Both the position numbers and the translations under genes were made by a program. Source: Arctopsyche grandis (lineage: Eukaryota; Arthropoda; Insecta; Trichoptera; Hydropsychidae). From it: 64,000 nt of DNA. Where the stretch lies: assembly GCF_051622035.1 (NCBI RefSeq), contig NC_135362.1, positions 12,217,501 through 12,281,500 of the forward strand. The letters run 5' to 3'. Below the pieces are notes generated by a model, which had not been told where the DNA came from, did not search any database, and saw only the letters and a list, made by a program, of their open reading frames with translations. Shown here one piece after another: positions 11,926 to 22,500 of this stretch (the first letter of the stretch is position 1; each line of letters begins with the position of its first letter).

Positions 11926-12239
11926 CCCAAGATGATAATAGTTGATAGGATTTCCTAATAATAGTTGTTACATTTCAACTGTCTACTATTAATAGTATTT
12001 TATTTTGCCTGATGAATGTAGGTGTGTAAAAAAAATAATGAACACTTCAACATTTGATTCGAAGAACATAAAATAAATTTATCCAACATCTTATTATTAT
12101 TCTAATTTTTAATTTATTTTATTACACACATTTCTATCAAAATTGCCATGACAGGAATTACTCCAAGACAACACATATGGTTAGATTATTTTCTGTAGAT
12201 ATGTTCTATTAATTTCAAACATTACAGTACAATTATATA

Positions 12240-12460
<221 letters not shown>

Positions 12461-12579
12461 TTAAGTAAAATACAAAAGATACATACATATGTATATGGAC
12501 AAAATTTGATATTCATCAAGAGTATGTAAGTAGCATATTAATATAAATTAAAAAAATTCAAGATGCTAGAAGTTCGAAT

Positions 12580-12718
12580 TCGCGAGAAACTGAAAACAAT
12601 TAAGTCAGATAAATTGGAAAATTCTAACAAGAGTCGATCCATGTTTCAATAACCACCGAGACAACTCTCTACTGGTAAATAATACTTCTTCCAGTGAGCT
12701 ACGCTGTCGTTATGTGTA
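12580..12718 (-). repeat. SINE, minus orientation, head-to-head with the next copy
   Basis: Minus-strand reading gives a degenerate head, then GACTC.TGTTAGAATTTTCC, AATTTATCTGACTTAATTG. It lacks its 3' half. Its 5' end meets the head of the plus-strand SINE at 12731 in a 28-bp inverted repeat. Confidence 0.5.
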
Positions 12719-12730
12719 CATAACGACAGC
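12703..12730. repeat. 28-bp perfect inverted repeat
   Basis: GCTGTCGTTATGT, spacer GT, ACATAACGACAGC: 13-bp perfect arms. It sits exactly at the junction of two SINEs facing away from each other. Confidence 0.9.
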
Positions 12731-13232
12731 CAGCAGTTTGGCTTAATGGTAGCGTATATATTTAGCACCACTGAGGTCGAAGGTTCGAGTCCTCGTCAAA
12801 CTGATGGTTAGGTTTGGGGGTTTTGTGACTCCAAATCGATCGTTTCTCCATCAGAGTTTGCCAATTTTATCTGATCATTGTTGAAACGGTTCCTGAAAGT
12901 TTATATTAGGTAATTTCCTGTTGTCACAAAATCTGTGTGTATAATTTGTAAAAATTATGCACAGTAATCTGAAATCTATAGATATCTCTATAGACATCTC
13001 TATAATTTCGTGTTTATTATATGTATAAAAAAATTGTAATAATAATTGTACACAAAAACCTAAAAATAATCCATAGATGTCTCTATGATTATTATTTCTG
13101 TACTGATTAATTGTTATATGCTATGTATTTTGATTGTATATGTATTATTGTATTTCTGACCGTTATCGTACACTCGTCGCATTGGAGCGATCTGTAATGA
13201 GTGTATATTGATTGTAACAATAAAATAAATAT
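12731..13232 (+). repeat. SINE with LINE-derived 3' tail, well preserved
   Basis: Pol III A box-like TGGCTTAATGGTAGCG and B box GGTTCGAGTCC form the tRNA-derived head. The core follows: GTGACTCCAAATCGATC, CATCAGAGTTTGCCAATTTT, GAAACGGTTCCTG. The 3' tail at 13168-13206 (CACTCGTC-GCATTGGAGCGATCTGTAAT-GAGTG) matches the 3' hairpin of the LINE at 9690-10640 and ends in (AATAA)n. This is the classic layout of a SINE mobilised by a LINE sharing its tail. Confidence 0.8.
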
Positions 13233-14267
13233 TTCAAATAACAAATGATTACAAACTATACGTGTAGCTGTAATTTTTCACCCAGGACCATTCCAATCAT
13301 CTTAGCCACATTACATATTGTAAGTGAGCAATGTGATAATCTTATACTTTATAATTTAACAAAACAATTCAACCCGATCTTGGAAGGAAATAATGTCGTG
13401 CCACCCCTGAATTAAGGGACTAACAACGCTCCCGGTACAAATTACGATCATGCGTGGCTGGAATTTAATATTGAAAGCATAATTCTCGTCGGGAAGAGCC
13501 GTTAATGGTGCAGCCATATTTTCAGGTGCAACTTCAATCTACTACTTACATACATATAATAAAACAACACCAAGTTTCCTGTCTTAAGTATGTTCCTAGT
13601 AAGCAGTGAAGTGAAATTTGTAAAGATTTAGAAGAAAATTTTACGATAAATTAAATTAAAAACGGCACGAAAGATATGATACATTTCAGACGCATTAGCG
13701 GAAGTGACTTGTTAATATGACGTTGGAGTATGGAATTTCCATTTTGCGAAAGTTTTAAGTCGGCACAAGTGTTGTGTGCGGCTTAGCGAATGTGTACCGT
13801 GGAAAATGTTAAAGCTTCCTTACCCTTCCACGTGTTCATTTGCTACCACGTTGAATCCTTATGAAGAATGGAAAACAACGCAACACTTAATCATTGAAAT
13901 TATTCGCGGGTAACATTTTCAAATAATGAGAACAGAACTTTTGAAGTGTACTGGGTAGATTTAAACACATAATAAATGGTATACGTGACACAAGTTTGGA
14001 CACGAACTCTTAAGTCCTCTGACATGAATTTTTGAAGACATTACAATATCAGAGGTGCTGTTGTATAATAATTCATCTTCATTTCTATTATCTTTGTTAA
14101 AATTTGCCTTACTGTAGTAAAAAAATTAAAATAATTCAAAATCTGTGAGGCTGATTTTATAAATATTTCATAATTAACTTTAAAAATCATTTAGTTGTGT
14201 ATTAATTGTCGAACCATATAAAATAAGTGTAAGAAATTCGAAAAATAACGATTGAAGCAGAGCCGTC
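13233..14267. other. Intergenic; G+C-richer block at about 13370-13560
   Basis: No gene is recognised. The 13370-13560 block (GTCGTGCCACCCCTGAATTA, GGGAAGAGCCGTTAATGGTG) is free of the dispersed repeats and resembles the other low-repeat islands in this window. Confidence 0.35.
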
Positions 14268-14308
14268 AGTGTGAGAATGATATCCAAGTCGGATATCATT
14301 CTCACACT
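14268..14308. repeat. Perfect 18-bp-arm hairpin
   Basis: AGTGTGAGAATGATATCC, loop AAGTC, then its exact reverse complement at 14291-14308. It is not part of any repeat family seen in this window. The arms are identical, so it is either recent or maintained. Confidence 0.9.
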
Positions 14309-14599
14309 AACTGTTGAGCGCAACGTACTGAATTCCCCCTCTCAGAGACACCTGCGCAAGAGGCTTCCCGCGAAAATAATTATTTCTGTAGATATTGATC
14401 AACGTTTTCATTTCGTAATGACATCGTTTAAATCAAAAAGGTTCTGTTGAGGGATACATGAAATATAAAGACCCTGTATTTAGTATATTTGGTGATATAA
14501 GATAAAATATAAGACCTAGTCTCTCGCTATCCATCACAGTTTGGTAAGTGCAATAAGAATTTAGCAATAAGAAATTGGCAATAGTTTAGTTTAATACGG

Positions 14600-14695
14600 T
14601 CACCTAACAGCTTATTACACCCTGACACCCTGGAGTATATCTGTAATGTCACTATATCTAATCACCTAATCTCTACGTTACAATATAAATATTTT
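14600..14695 (+). repeat. LINE/SINE 3' tail, TGACA-hairpin type
   Basis: TGACACCCTGGAGTATATCT followed by GTAATGTCACTAT. TGACA (14623-14627) pairs with TGTCA (14647-14651). The loop is related to the LINE tail at 59342-59370, and the following CACCTAATCTCTACGTTACA recurs as CACCTAATCTCTACATCACA near 25665. Orphan tail of a retroposon. Confidence 0.45.
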
Positions 14696-14905
14696 GGTTA
14701 TAAAAGAGATAATCTCGGATTTATAGCGAATTTTCAAGGCACTCATATATGTATTCGAATCGTGGCTACGGGTTAGAAGTTCCGTTACTAATGGATGTAG
14801 TAAACCACAGTCTCTCAGATTGAATTAGTTGGGGGAGGGGGGTGGCCTCATGTTGAGGGTTTTAAGTGTTCGAGTTCTATAGTAGATAGTTAGTACAACA
14901 TTCAA

Positions 14906-15465
14906 TTAGCCAGCTGTATGGCTCGGTGGTTGCGTTTACGTTTAGCACTGAGAGGTTCCGGGTTCGATCCCATTATAATCTTTAATACTGCTGGTTAGAC
15001 TTGAATATTTGTGACTCCAAGTCGATCCTTTCTTATCAAAGTTTGCCAATTTATCTGATTTTCATTGAAACGGTTCCTCAAAATCATCCTACCTGCCCTC
15101 ACAAATATCTTAATTTGATTTATGTATAATATTTAAAAAATTATGTACTAGTCTAAATCCATAGATGTCTCAATGGATTAATTAATTAATTAATTGTTAA
15201 TGTCGTGATCTTCAGCCTCTCGAAATACAGTGATTTATGTAATTTATTTATTTATTTAAATTGGCGCACATACATAATAATATATGTATAAACAATAAAG
15301 CAGTATAGTGAGACAAAAAAAATAATAAATACAAATAAAAATATATTATTCCATGTACAGTGAGCACCACATGTATAATAAAAATGCTGCAATGTTTGTA
15401 ATTAATTGTTTAGGAAGGCGCATTGGGATCTACCTGTCAAGCCTTCCTGGTATATATGTACATAT
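14906..15465 (+). repeat. SINE with AGGAAGGC hairpin tail, well preserved
   Basis: Head with A box-like TGGCTCGGTGGTTGCG and B box GGTTCGATCCC. The core is GTGACTCCAAGTCGATC, TTATCAAAGTTTGCCAATTT, GAAACGGTTCCTC. A long A+T-rich body leads to the tail: TAGGAAGGC (15411-15419), 21-nt loop, GCCTTCCTG (15441-15449). The corresponding minus-strand copy is at 42461. Confidence 0.75.
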
Positions 15466-15699
15466 GTACTCGTACATATATACATTGTATCTATGTAAAA
15501 AAAAATATAGAAAACGTCCACCCCAAAGCATTTAAACTTATATAATCATCTTGAAAAGGGGTAATTGAAAACCGAGCATCGTCAAAATTTAAGCTGCTTA
15601 CAAGGAAATAAAACCAACTGGTGAGGGTCGTATATATGTATGTATGTACGTATGTACTAGAAACTATGTATACGAGCACTCAGGTAGGTATGTTCGTCT

Positions 15700-16270
15700 A
15701 CTCCTTACACCTTGCGCCATAATCGTTTCTAGACCTTCGTCCATCCTGAGCAGATTAGAACAGCCTTCTTCATCGAATCGTCTCCTTTTACGACGAAGGC
15801 CTCGTACTCATCAAATATTCATTTCGGCGTAATCCTTCTGGAAAACGCGCGTGTGTATGCCGTCCTCGAGTTAGTTAGTGAATTTAAATTCGCGTGTTTC
15901 TAGCTTCGAAATTAAGCTAAAACTTCCATACGCCCATGTGCGTCTATCTCTGTATGTGAGTGGGAACAAATCCTCGTGCGACGGGCGCGCCGTGATGAAT
16001 TATAAAGTAAACTCGTCCCATACCACCCCCATGCCCCCACTTTACCCAGACAATTAACATAAAAGTTATGGAACAAACTACCTGGGCTTAACCATCGGGA
16101 TGGGTGTTCGTTGACAAGTAGAGTTGCTCTTCTTCGAAATTAAAAACGAGCTTTTGAGCCAGCTAAAGCCCGCCGGCGAGCTTTCGAATGCTAATGTCAC
16201 CTTAATGCCCCCAGAACTTTTCCAATACGTATCAAAATGCCGTGACGAATGTTAACCGGTCGGAAAGTTC
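15700..16270. other. G+C-richer, low-repeat island
   Basis: Repeat-free sequence with CpG-rich pieces (GACGGGCGCGCCGTGATGAA at about 15980; AAAGCCCGCCGGCGAGCTTT at about 16165). It has no ORF with a domain. Possible regulatory or conserved non-coding block (inference). Confidence 0.35.
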
Positions 16271-16424
16271 TCAGCGAGCTATTTTACCGCATGTACACAA
16301 TACGTATATGTATACTATGCACATATATATAATACACAATAAGCTTGGAACTCAATGTCAGACCATAAAAAAGATGTAAAAAAATTATGTATTTACTGTA
16401 TAATTACACATATGTACATATACT

Positions 16425-16560
16425 AGTGTTGTACCAGATGACATATCCTCGCATAGGTGTTGGCTTATTAAGTTATTAAATAAAAAAAAAATAAAAGAAA
16501 TGTGTCGTCGGTCATGTGTTCGATCCCCACGCGGTCGATTTTTTTTCCAATGCCCTTTAA
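16425..16560 (+). repeat. Short repeat related to 4612-4970
   Basis: Shares the start ACTAGTG and the block ATATCCTCGCATAGG with 4612. It has a B-box-like GTGTTCGATCCCCACG followed by an A+T-rich tail. Probably a small tRNA-related SINE. Confidence 0.4.
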
Positions 16561-17020
16561 AAATATTTATTTTAATATTTGTATTTAATTGTTTAACATG
16601 AAAAAACTACTTTCCTACCTACATGTAAACAATATAAAACACCAATAGAAAAATTAATCAATTAATTAATGAATAACGTTTTTGGATCTGAAAATGTACT
16701 TCCGCCCCTTTCAAACATAACGGCTCATATATGTACATACATATACATATATACAAACATTCAGTGATGGGTGGGTTACGTTAGCTGAAGATTAAAATAC
16801 TTTGACTATTTTTGTTTTGTATTTCAAACTTTGAAATGCCTTTGGGAAAAGTTTCAAGCGAGTGCAAAATAGAAAGTGAGAGTGGACTTTTATATTTTAT
16901 AGGTATGGTGAATGTTTGATGGTTCTAATTTTACTATATGTACATATAACCATCTCATATGAAATTGTGGATTTGATTTTCATACAGAATATCTAAAATA
17001 TAAAGATTTACAGCCGATTT

Positions 17021-18207
17021 TTTTGATTTGATTTTGATTTTTAAATGCTTTTTATTATTACGAAATTATGTTCACAATACATCTTATATCTATTTTAATA
17101 GCTACTGATCTACTGATCATTTTCTATTTTACAATTTTAATTTAATTTGGTTAGTAATCACAGTATTATATTATTCTAATGTTAATCTAAAGCATAATAG
17201 GAAAAAGAGCTCAAAAACCTATTTACAATCCTTATAAATGTTCATAATACATCTAATACATAATATTAATTAAAGACTATCTAAAGTCGATGACCTAAAG
17301 CAGATTGTGTTTAGGTAATCTGTGTTTATACCTGAAGGGTATAGACATTTTGTTGTAATCACCGAGACTCTTCATAAGTGTGTTAGTATGGTTATTAGTG
17401 ATTCTTTCATAGAATCTACTGGTTAGTTTGTTAGTAATGTCTGTAACAAACGGAATATTATATATAGCATGCAGTTTTTTCAGGTTAGTATATATGGGTG
17501 TATTATAAATTATTTTAAGGGATTTATTTTGTATTACTTGGAGCTTGGAAAGGTTAGTATTCGAGGCGTTATTCCATACAGGTGAAGCATAGGTTAATAA
17601 TGGTAATATGAGCGCGCGATATAATTTTATTTTATTTAGCGTTGATAAAGAACTATGGCGATTAAATATTGGATATATTGAGGATATACCCCGCATCGCC
17701 TTGCATTTCGCTGCCTCAATGTGAGGTGCCCATCTCATTCTTTTATCAAACGTTACTCCTAAATATTTTATTACTGACTGCCATTTCAGACTTTCTCCAG
17801 AGGGGATTTTCAGATCTGAACTTGGCTTATTTTTTCTAACACTAAAGAATATGGCGTCTGTTTTGGTTTGATTAATTTGAATTTTCCACTTAGTGAAGTG
17901 TTCAGTCATTGTTTTAATTGCAAATTCAAGATTTTTAAAAATGGTGTCTGGTTTTTTGCTACTTGTGAAGCAAGCTGTATCATCTGCATATAGGGCTATG
18001 TGACAGTTTTTTGGAATAGGTATGTCATTTATATATATGGAGAACAAGAGTGGGCCAAGCAAGCTCCCCTGCGGAACGCCAGCTGCGATTATTTTTGGAG
18101 ACGATAATTCATTATTTACGCTAACCACTAGCTTTCTACGAGTTAAGTACGATTTGATGATGAGAATTAGGTAGTTTGGTATTTTGTTAATAAGGAGTAT
18201 TTTGTTA
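17021..18207 (-). pseudogene. 5'-truncated Jockey-clade LINE, RT C-terminal half
   Basis: An open minus-strand frame (stop near 17295) encodes RT core motifs GVPQGSLLGPLLFS and LYADDTACF (the YADD catalytic box), then the typical post-RT region (VIKYLGVTFDKRMRW, LLTYASPVWNN). About 300 codons remain of a roughly 900-codon ORF2. An 11-bp repeat, AAATCGGCTGT on the minus strand, lies at 18208-18218 and again at 17010-17020, right after an A-rich (CAAAAT)n tail. I take it as the target-site duplication. The first dozen codons of the open frame, above 18207, are flanking DNA. Confidence 0.9.
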
Positions 18208-18344
18208 ACAGCCGATTTAGAAATATTTGGTATTGAGAAAATCACATGTGTTTAAGCTCTCAACAGGATTTGAACTAATCCATAGATTGAATATTCAAAT
18301 AAACTAACCATTCTGAATGCAGAATGCATGAAAAAGTAAATATG

Positions 18345-18770
18345 TTATAACAGTGCTTGATTTCAACGGGTGCCTTCGAAAACGAATTAAAATAAAGTTG
18401 CATGTTATTAGTTACAAGTCGACAGCTCATTAAACACCCGCCGTTCACCTGCGTCGAAATGATGAATGAATGTGTGTGTGTGTGATTGTCTTCGTGGATG
18501 TGTGTATGTGTGTACGCTCCCACGCATCTGACGCTGACAACACCCGTTCGATATAATAACTCGCTCAATATCAGGAGCACATGTCAGACGCTCAGGTCCC
18601 CATTTTCCCGTTATTTTGTGTTTCGATGTGATCCCTATGCATAACGTATACTCCTGGTATTCTAAAATTTGTTTATTTTGAAATCTCCATACTTGTCCAC
18701 GCGTCCGCCACATACCCTTCCACACATTCCCACACATACATATATTATACATCGCGTTTATATATACATA
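18345..18770 (-). mobile_element. Helitron-like non-autonomous element, copy of the 62510 family
   Basis: On the minus strand it matches 62510-63000 in order: an ACGCGATGTAT start, GTATGTGGCGGACGCGT, ACAAGTATGGA, ATACGTTATGCATAGGGAT, a GTGTGTGT block, and CACCCGTTGAAATCAA near the end. The 3' hairpin and CTAGT of the other copy are eroded here. It includes a (GT)n tract at about 18470-18486. Confidence 0.7.
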
Positions 18771-18799
18771 TGTATATTATTATGTATACAATAGTGTTT

Positions 18800-21181
18800 A
18801 GTTGCAATAGGACACTTTTCTTTCGATTTGATTAGTTTCATATTATTTTTTATTAATTCAAAATAAATAAATATCAGCTACATATGTAATTATGAATTCA
18901 AGTAATATGAATTATGAATTATGAATTCAAGTAATTTTATATTTTTACATATACGTATGTATGTATGTATATACATAGGTATGTATGTATATACAAAGGT
19001 TGATTGCGGTAGAAAAAAACAATACTTTGTCTTTTGTCGTCTTTCTCCCCCCTTTACATCCACATAAACTAAACTCAATCCTTCTATGCATAAAGGCGTA
19101 ACATAAGTCAGATATTAAATAAAAATATATACGCATACAAATATGCGGGAGTGTGTTGCGTCGAGAATTTATATTAGTTTTCGTACAACTGGGAACATTT
19201 TGCAAGGTATATTGAAGATGAAATACTTACGGGAATATTTTAACTTTCTATTACTTAACTCCTTTATAGGCGAAATTCTCAAAAGACAGTCTTATAAGAA
19301 ATCGTTCCACGGCGAAGAGTTCGAACAAGGGTTGCGCCAACATTCGAACTAATAAAAATTGAATTTAATTAAATTTTTAACATAGAATATCAAGCGGAAA
19401 TCCATCACGTCGAGGCGGTGTCGGTCGAAGGGAGTGAATGAGCGAAATTCACCGGATTCATATTAATTAATTGAACATCATTGCGCTTTTCTGAGATCAG
19501 TCTTACGCTTCAACGAGGAATCCGATAAAATTCTTGATGAAAATTAGCAAGTGATGCCCCTCCTTATTTCAGTCGTCGGTGATAAAGGCGGAGGCTCGTT
19601 TGATACCCGTTTTTAATATCAGCATACCTTCGCGTCCGAGAAACTTTGTATGAAAGCCGCTTCGGCAACACGCTATCACATCGCACAAGTTACATCCACT
19701 AGTTGCTGAAAAGCATCAAATGTTATTAGAAGGACCTGGGTCTGAGGCCACGAGTGGAGGTAAGAGACACGCAAGTTATATAAATGTATGTATACATACA
19801 TACGTATGTTTATTAACATTTTCCGCACCATAATATTAATTAAATAATATAACATTAGCATGTATGTATGTAACAATTAAAAGTACATGCATAGGAGCCG
19901 TTATATTTGAAAGTGACGGAAGTTCAATTTTCACTTCCAAAAGCAGAAGAAACGTATTACAAGCCAACAGTATTTTTAAATATTGTTAAACGCAAAACAT
20001 TAGATTTAATGTTCTGCGAAATATTTCTCGAAATAAATATAAGTAGATTAATTTAACTAATAACTAATTTCAAATATAACGGCCCATATATTGTAAGAAC
20101 ATACATACATAGTATGAATAAATTTTCGTACAGTGAAATACATACATATGTATGTATGTGTAAAGTGTCGTTAAAACACAGTACAGGATAGATAAATGAC
20201 TAAAAAATCATAATTAAGAAAAGTTTCTCGTTTTTCATATTTTAAAATAATACGAAATTGTTTTTTTTACGCTAATTAGTGTTTTCGTCACGTTGTTTTT
20301 ATCGTTTTTTTTTTTTAATTATGTATGTAAGTGCATCTTATTTTATAGAAGAAACCAAAAAACACGGAAATCGAGTGAATATAAGATTATTTTTCAAAAT
20401 TACCAAATAACTTTAGTTATCGCGATGTTCGGTCCAAACGACATTAAAAAAAGAGGATTTTTTTCAATTTTTTACTATTTGGTTTTTACAAATTGTAACT
20501 TCCGGTTTTGAAAGTTTCAATTTGTTTACCATTAAAAAAAAAAATCTCGATACTCAAATTGGTTTGATGAAGATTAATTTTGACTTACTAAACGCCGATT
20601 CAAAAGAAACTCCCATACAAAGCGCGCCACACTCACGACGACCATATGTATGGTGAAGCCGGTTTTGTCAGAAAATCGTAATTTTTTTTTCATATGCGCA
20701 AATAACATTTTGACTTGCTTATATTATATTTTACAGAATCCGTATATTTTCTCAGCGCTTTTTATATTCAAAATAAAGATATACACCAAAAGAAGCTCTC
20801 AACAACTTTTATTTTCAAAATAATAACGAAACATGATAAAAAATTTTAAAAGATTTACCGAAAAGACCGCTTCCGCCGAATGACTTAAAATAAACTTATT
20901 TCTCTAAATATAATACACATACATATACATACGTCACGAATTTGAACTACCTTTGAAAAGTTTTCCCACATTTGTGCCTTCTTATGTACATATGTATGTA
21001 TGTAGAACTGATCAAATATTTAGCAACGAAATTTCTTACTTCGTTTCGATCAAAGTGATATTAAACCCGAACCACACTCCGAATCTCAATAAGTCACAAT
21101 GTTTACTTTACAAAGGACCCCGATAACTTTCATCGACAATATCATAAGATGTGCATTTCATTCGTGTATGTAAATACGTCA
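18800..21181. other. Intergenic; G+C-richer island at about 19385-19680
   Basis: A+T-rich except for 19385-19680 (ATCACGTCGAGGCGGTGTCG, GATAAAGGCGGAGGCTCGTT), which lacks dispersed repeats. Several CATACATATGTATG motifs occur (18955, 19795, 20140, 20995). No gene recognised. Confidence 0.35.
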
Positions 21182-21261
21182 TCTAATTTCAAAAGAGACT
21201 TTGTATGTAACGTTTAATGTAAGTAAGGTTTGGGTGTTACAATCCGTGACACTATCGAAAA

Positions 21262-21535
21262 AATCTAATTTTCGATATCGATTTCGATTCCGTTTTCGAT
21301 TTTGATTCAGATATCAATTCCCGATTCATGGTTCAATTCCGGATCCCAATTCCATTTTCAGTTTGGATCCAGATTGCTTTTTCAGTTCCGGTTCCGGATT
21401 CCTGTTTCTGTTCTGGATTCCGATTCCTATTTAGTTCCGTATCCGGATTATATTTTCAGTTCCGGATCTAATTATCTTATTTTTATTTTTATTTGGATCT
21501 AATTATTTCCGGATTTAATTTTTTTTTTCGATTCA
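21262..21535 (+). repeat. Degenerate tandem repeat based on TTCCGGATTC
   Basis: Reiterated variants such as GATTTCGATTCCG, GTTCCGGTTCCGGATTCC and GTTCCGTATCCGG over about 270 bp. No intact register; likely an old satellite-like expansion. Confidence 0.7.
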
Positions 21536-21544
21536 AATCTATAT

Positions 21545-21880
21545 CCATACATATGTATGTTATATAAAATATAATGTCTGTCTTTGTGTCTCGAATAGGC
21601 TCCTAAACCACTCAACCGATTACGATGAAACTTTCAGGATTTTTTATATGCATGTCCGGAAAGATTACTGTGAAAAAAAATCACCCAAAAACTGAAACGG
21701 AAACGGAAAAAACTGGAATGAGTGTCATTGCAACGCTATAATTTCAAGTATTTTCGCGTCACGACCGTTTGCTGCCTGCGTTTTCCGTGTTCGCTGCCTG
21801 CGTTTTTCCGACAAATGGGAACGGGAACGGGAATTGCATGCGTTATTGTGGCATTGTAACGCATGCTGGGTTCAGCTAGT
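21545..21880 (+). mobile_element. Helitron-like element with intact 3' hairpin
   Basis: The 3' end has a perfect 10-bp stem (GCATGCGTTA 21836-21845, TAACGCATGC 21857-21866), 9 nt, then CTAGT (21876-21880), the canonical Helitron terminus. The 5' part (TGTCTGTCTTTGTGTCTCG, 'aaccactcaaccgattacgatgaaactttc') is a motif I associate with insect Helitrons. The exact 5' end is uncertain. No Rep/helicase ORF; non-autonomous. Confidence 0.65.
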
Positions 21881-21999
21881 ATTCAATAAAAAAACAAATT
21901 AATGTTTACTATTAGATTATCCATATTTAAGCGGTTTATATTACAAAAAATACCGAGCAAAGCCGAGTAAAACCACTAATATTATATAACACGTAAGGA

Positions 22000-22500
22000 C
22001 TCATTATAGCCAGTTGCCCATCGGGTGTACTCAAAAAGCCAAACTAAACATTCCCACCGTTCCGTAATATAATTAAACAATTAATATAATCATTAATTAT
22101 ACACGATATATGCGAAATACGTGCGTGAGTGTGTGCTGGTGTGACGGACCTGGTTGAGCAGGGTTCTCTCCCCTGTTTTTACATCTCCCACAGGCGCGGC
22201 GCGAGGATTGTTGCGGCTCCATTCATAATTTATTTGTAACAGGCAATTGTAATCTGTTCGCGGGGGGGTGGGCGTGTGTGTGTGGCTGTGTTCCTCATCC
22301 CCATCCCACCCTTCTCTCTGCCCTCGAATCTCCCTGTCCCTACGGCGAAGGTGTCATAAGAAGGTTGTTCATGTCGACGGCACAGCGGCAACAATATGTT
22401 TTCGCACGGGGATTCCTCAATTTCAATGGTTCCTAAACGGTTAACCCCTCGTCGACCGTACGTCACGTAAAGCTCCCAAAAGCTCCCGACAACTTTTGTA
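22000..22500. other. G+C-richer, low-repeat island
   Basis: Includes CACAGGCGCGGCGCGAGGAT, a G8 run near 22261 and a CACCCTTCTCTCTGCCCTCG region. A 78-codon minus-strand frame has no domain. Candidate regulatory DNA (inference). Confidence 0.35.

Larger units (their letters stand above)
21182..21980 (+). mobile_element. Helitron-like element (TCTAAT...CTAAT), carrying nested insertions
   Basis: Starts TCTAATTTCAAAAGAGACTT and ends with the hairpin-like CCGAGCAAAGCCGAG, then TAAAACCACTAAT (CTRRT end, 21976-21980). The pair of ends matches copies at 31594-31793 and 40044-40226. Inside are a degenerate tandem repeat and a second, different Helitron-like element. Confidence 0.55.

Noticed and set aside
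12735..12805. tRNA gene at the SINE head (and at 14910, 25030, 25790)
   Set aside because: Pol III boxes are present but the cloverleaf does not close and each is followed by the same SINE core.
18275..18752. Overlapping minus-strand frames of 101 and 114 codons
   Set aside because: Fall inside the Helitron-like element at 18345-18770 and the same region in the 62510 copy also gives incoherent frames; not conserved as protein.
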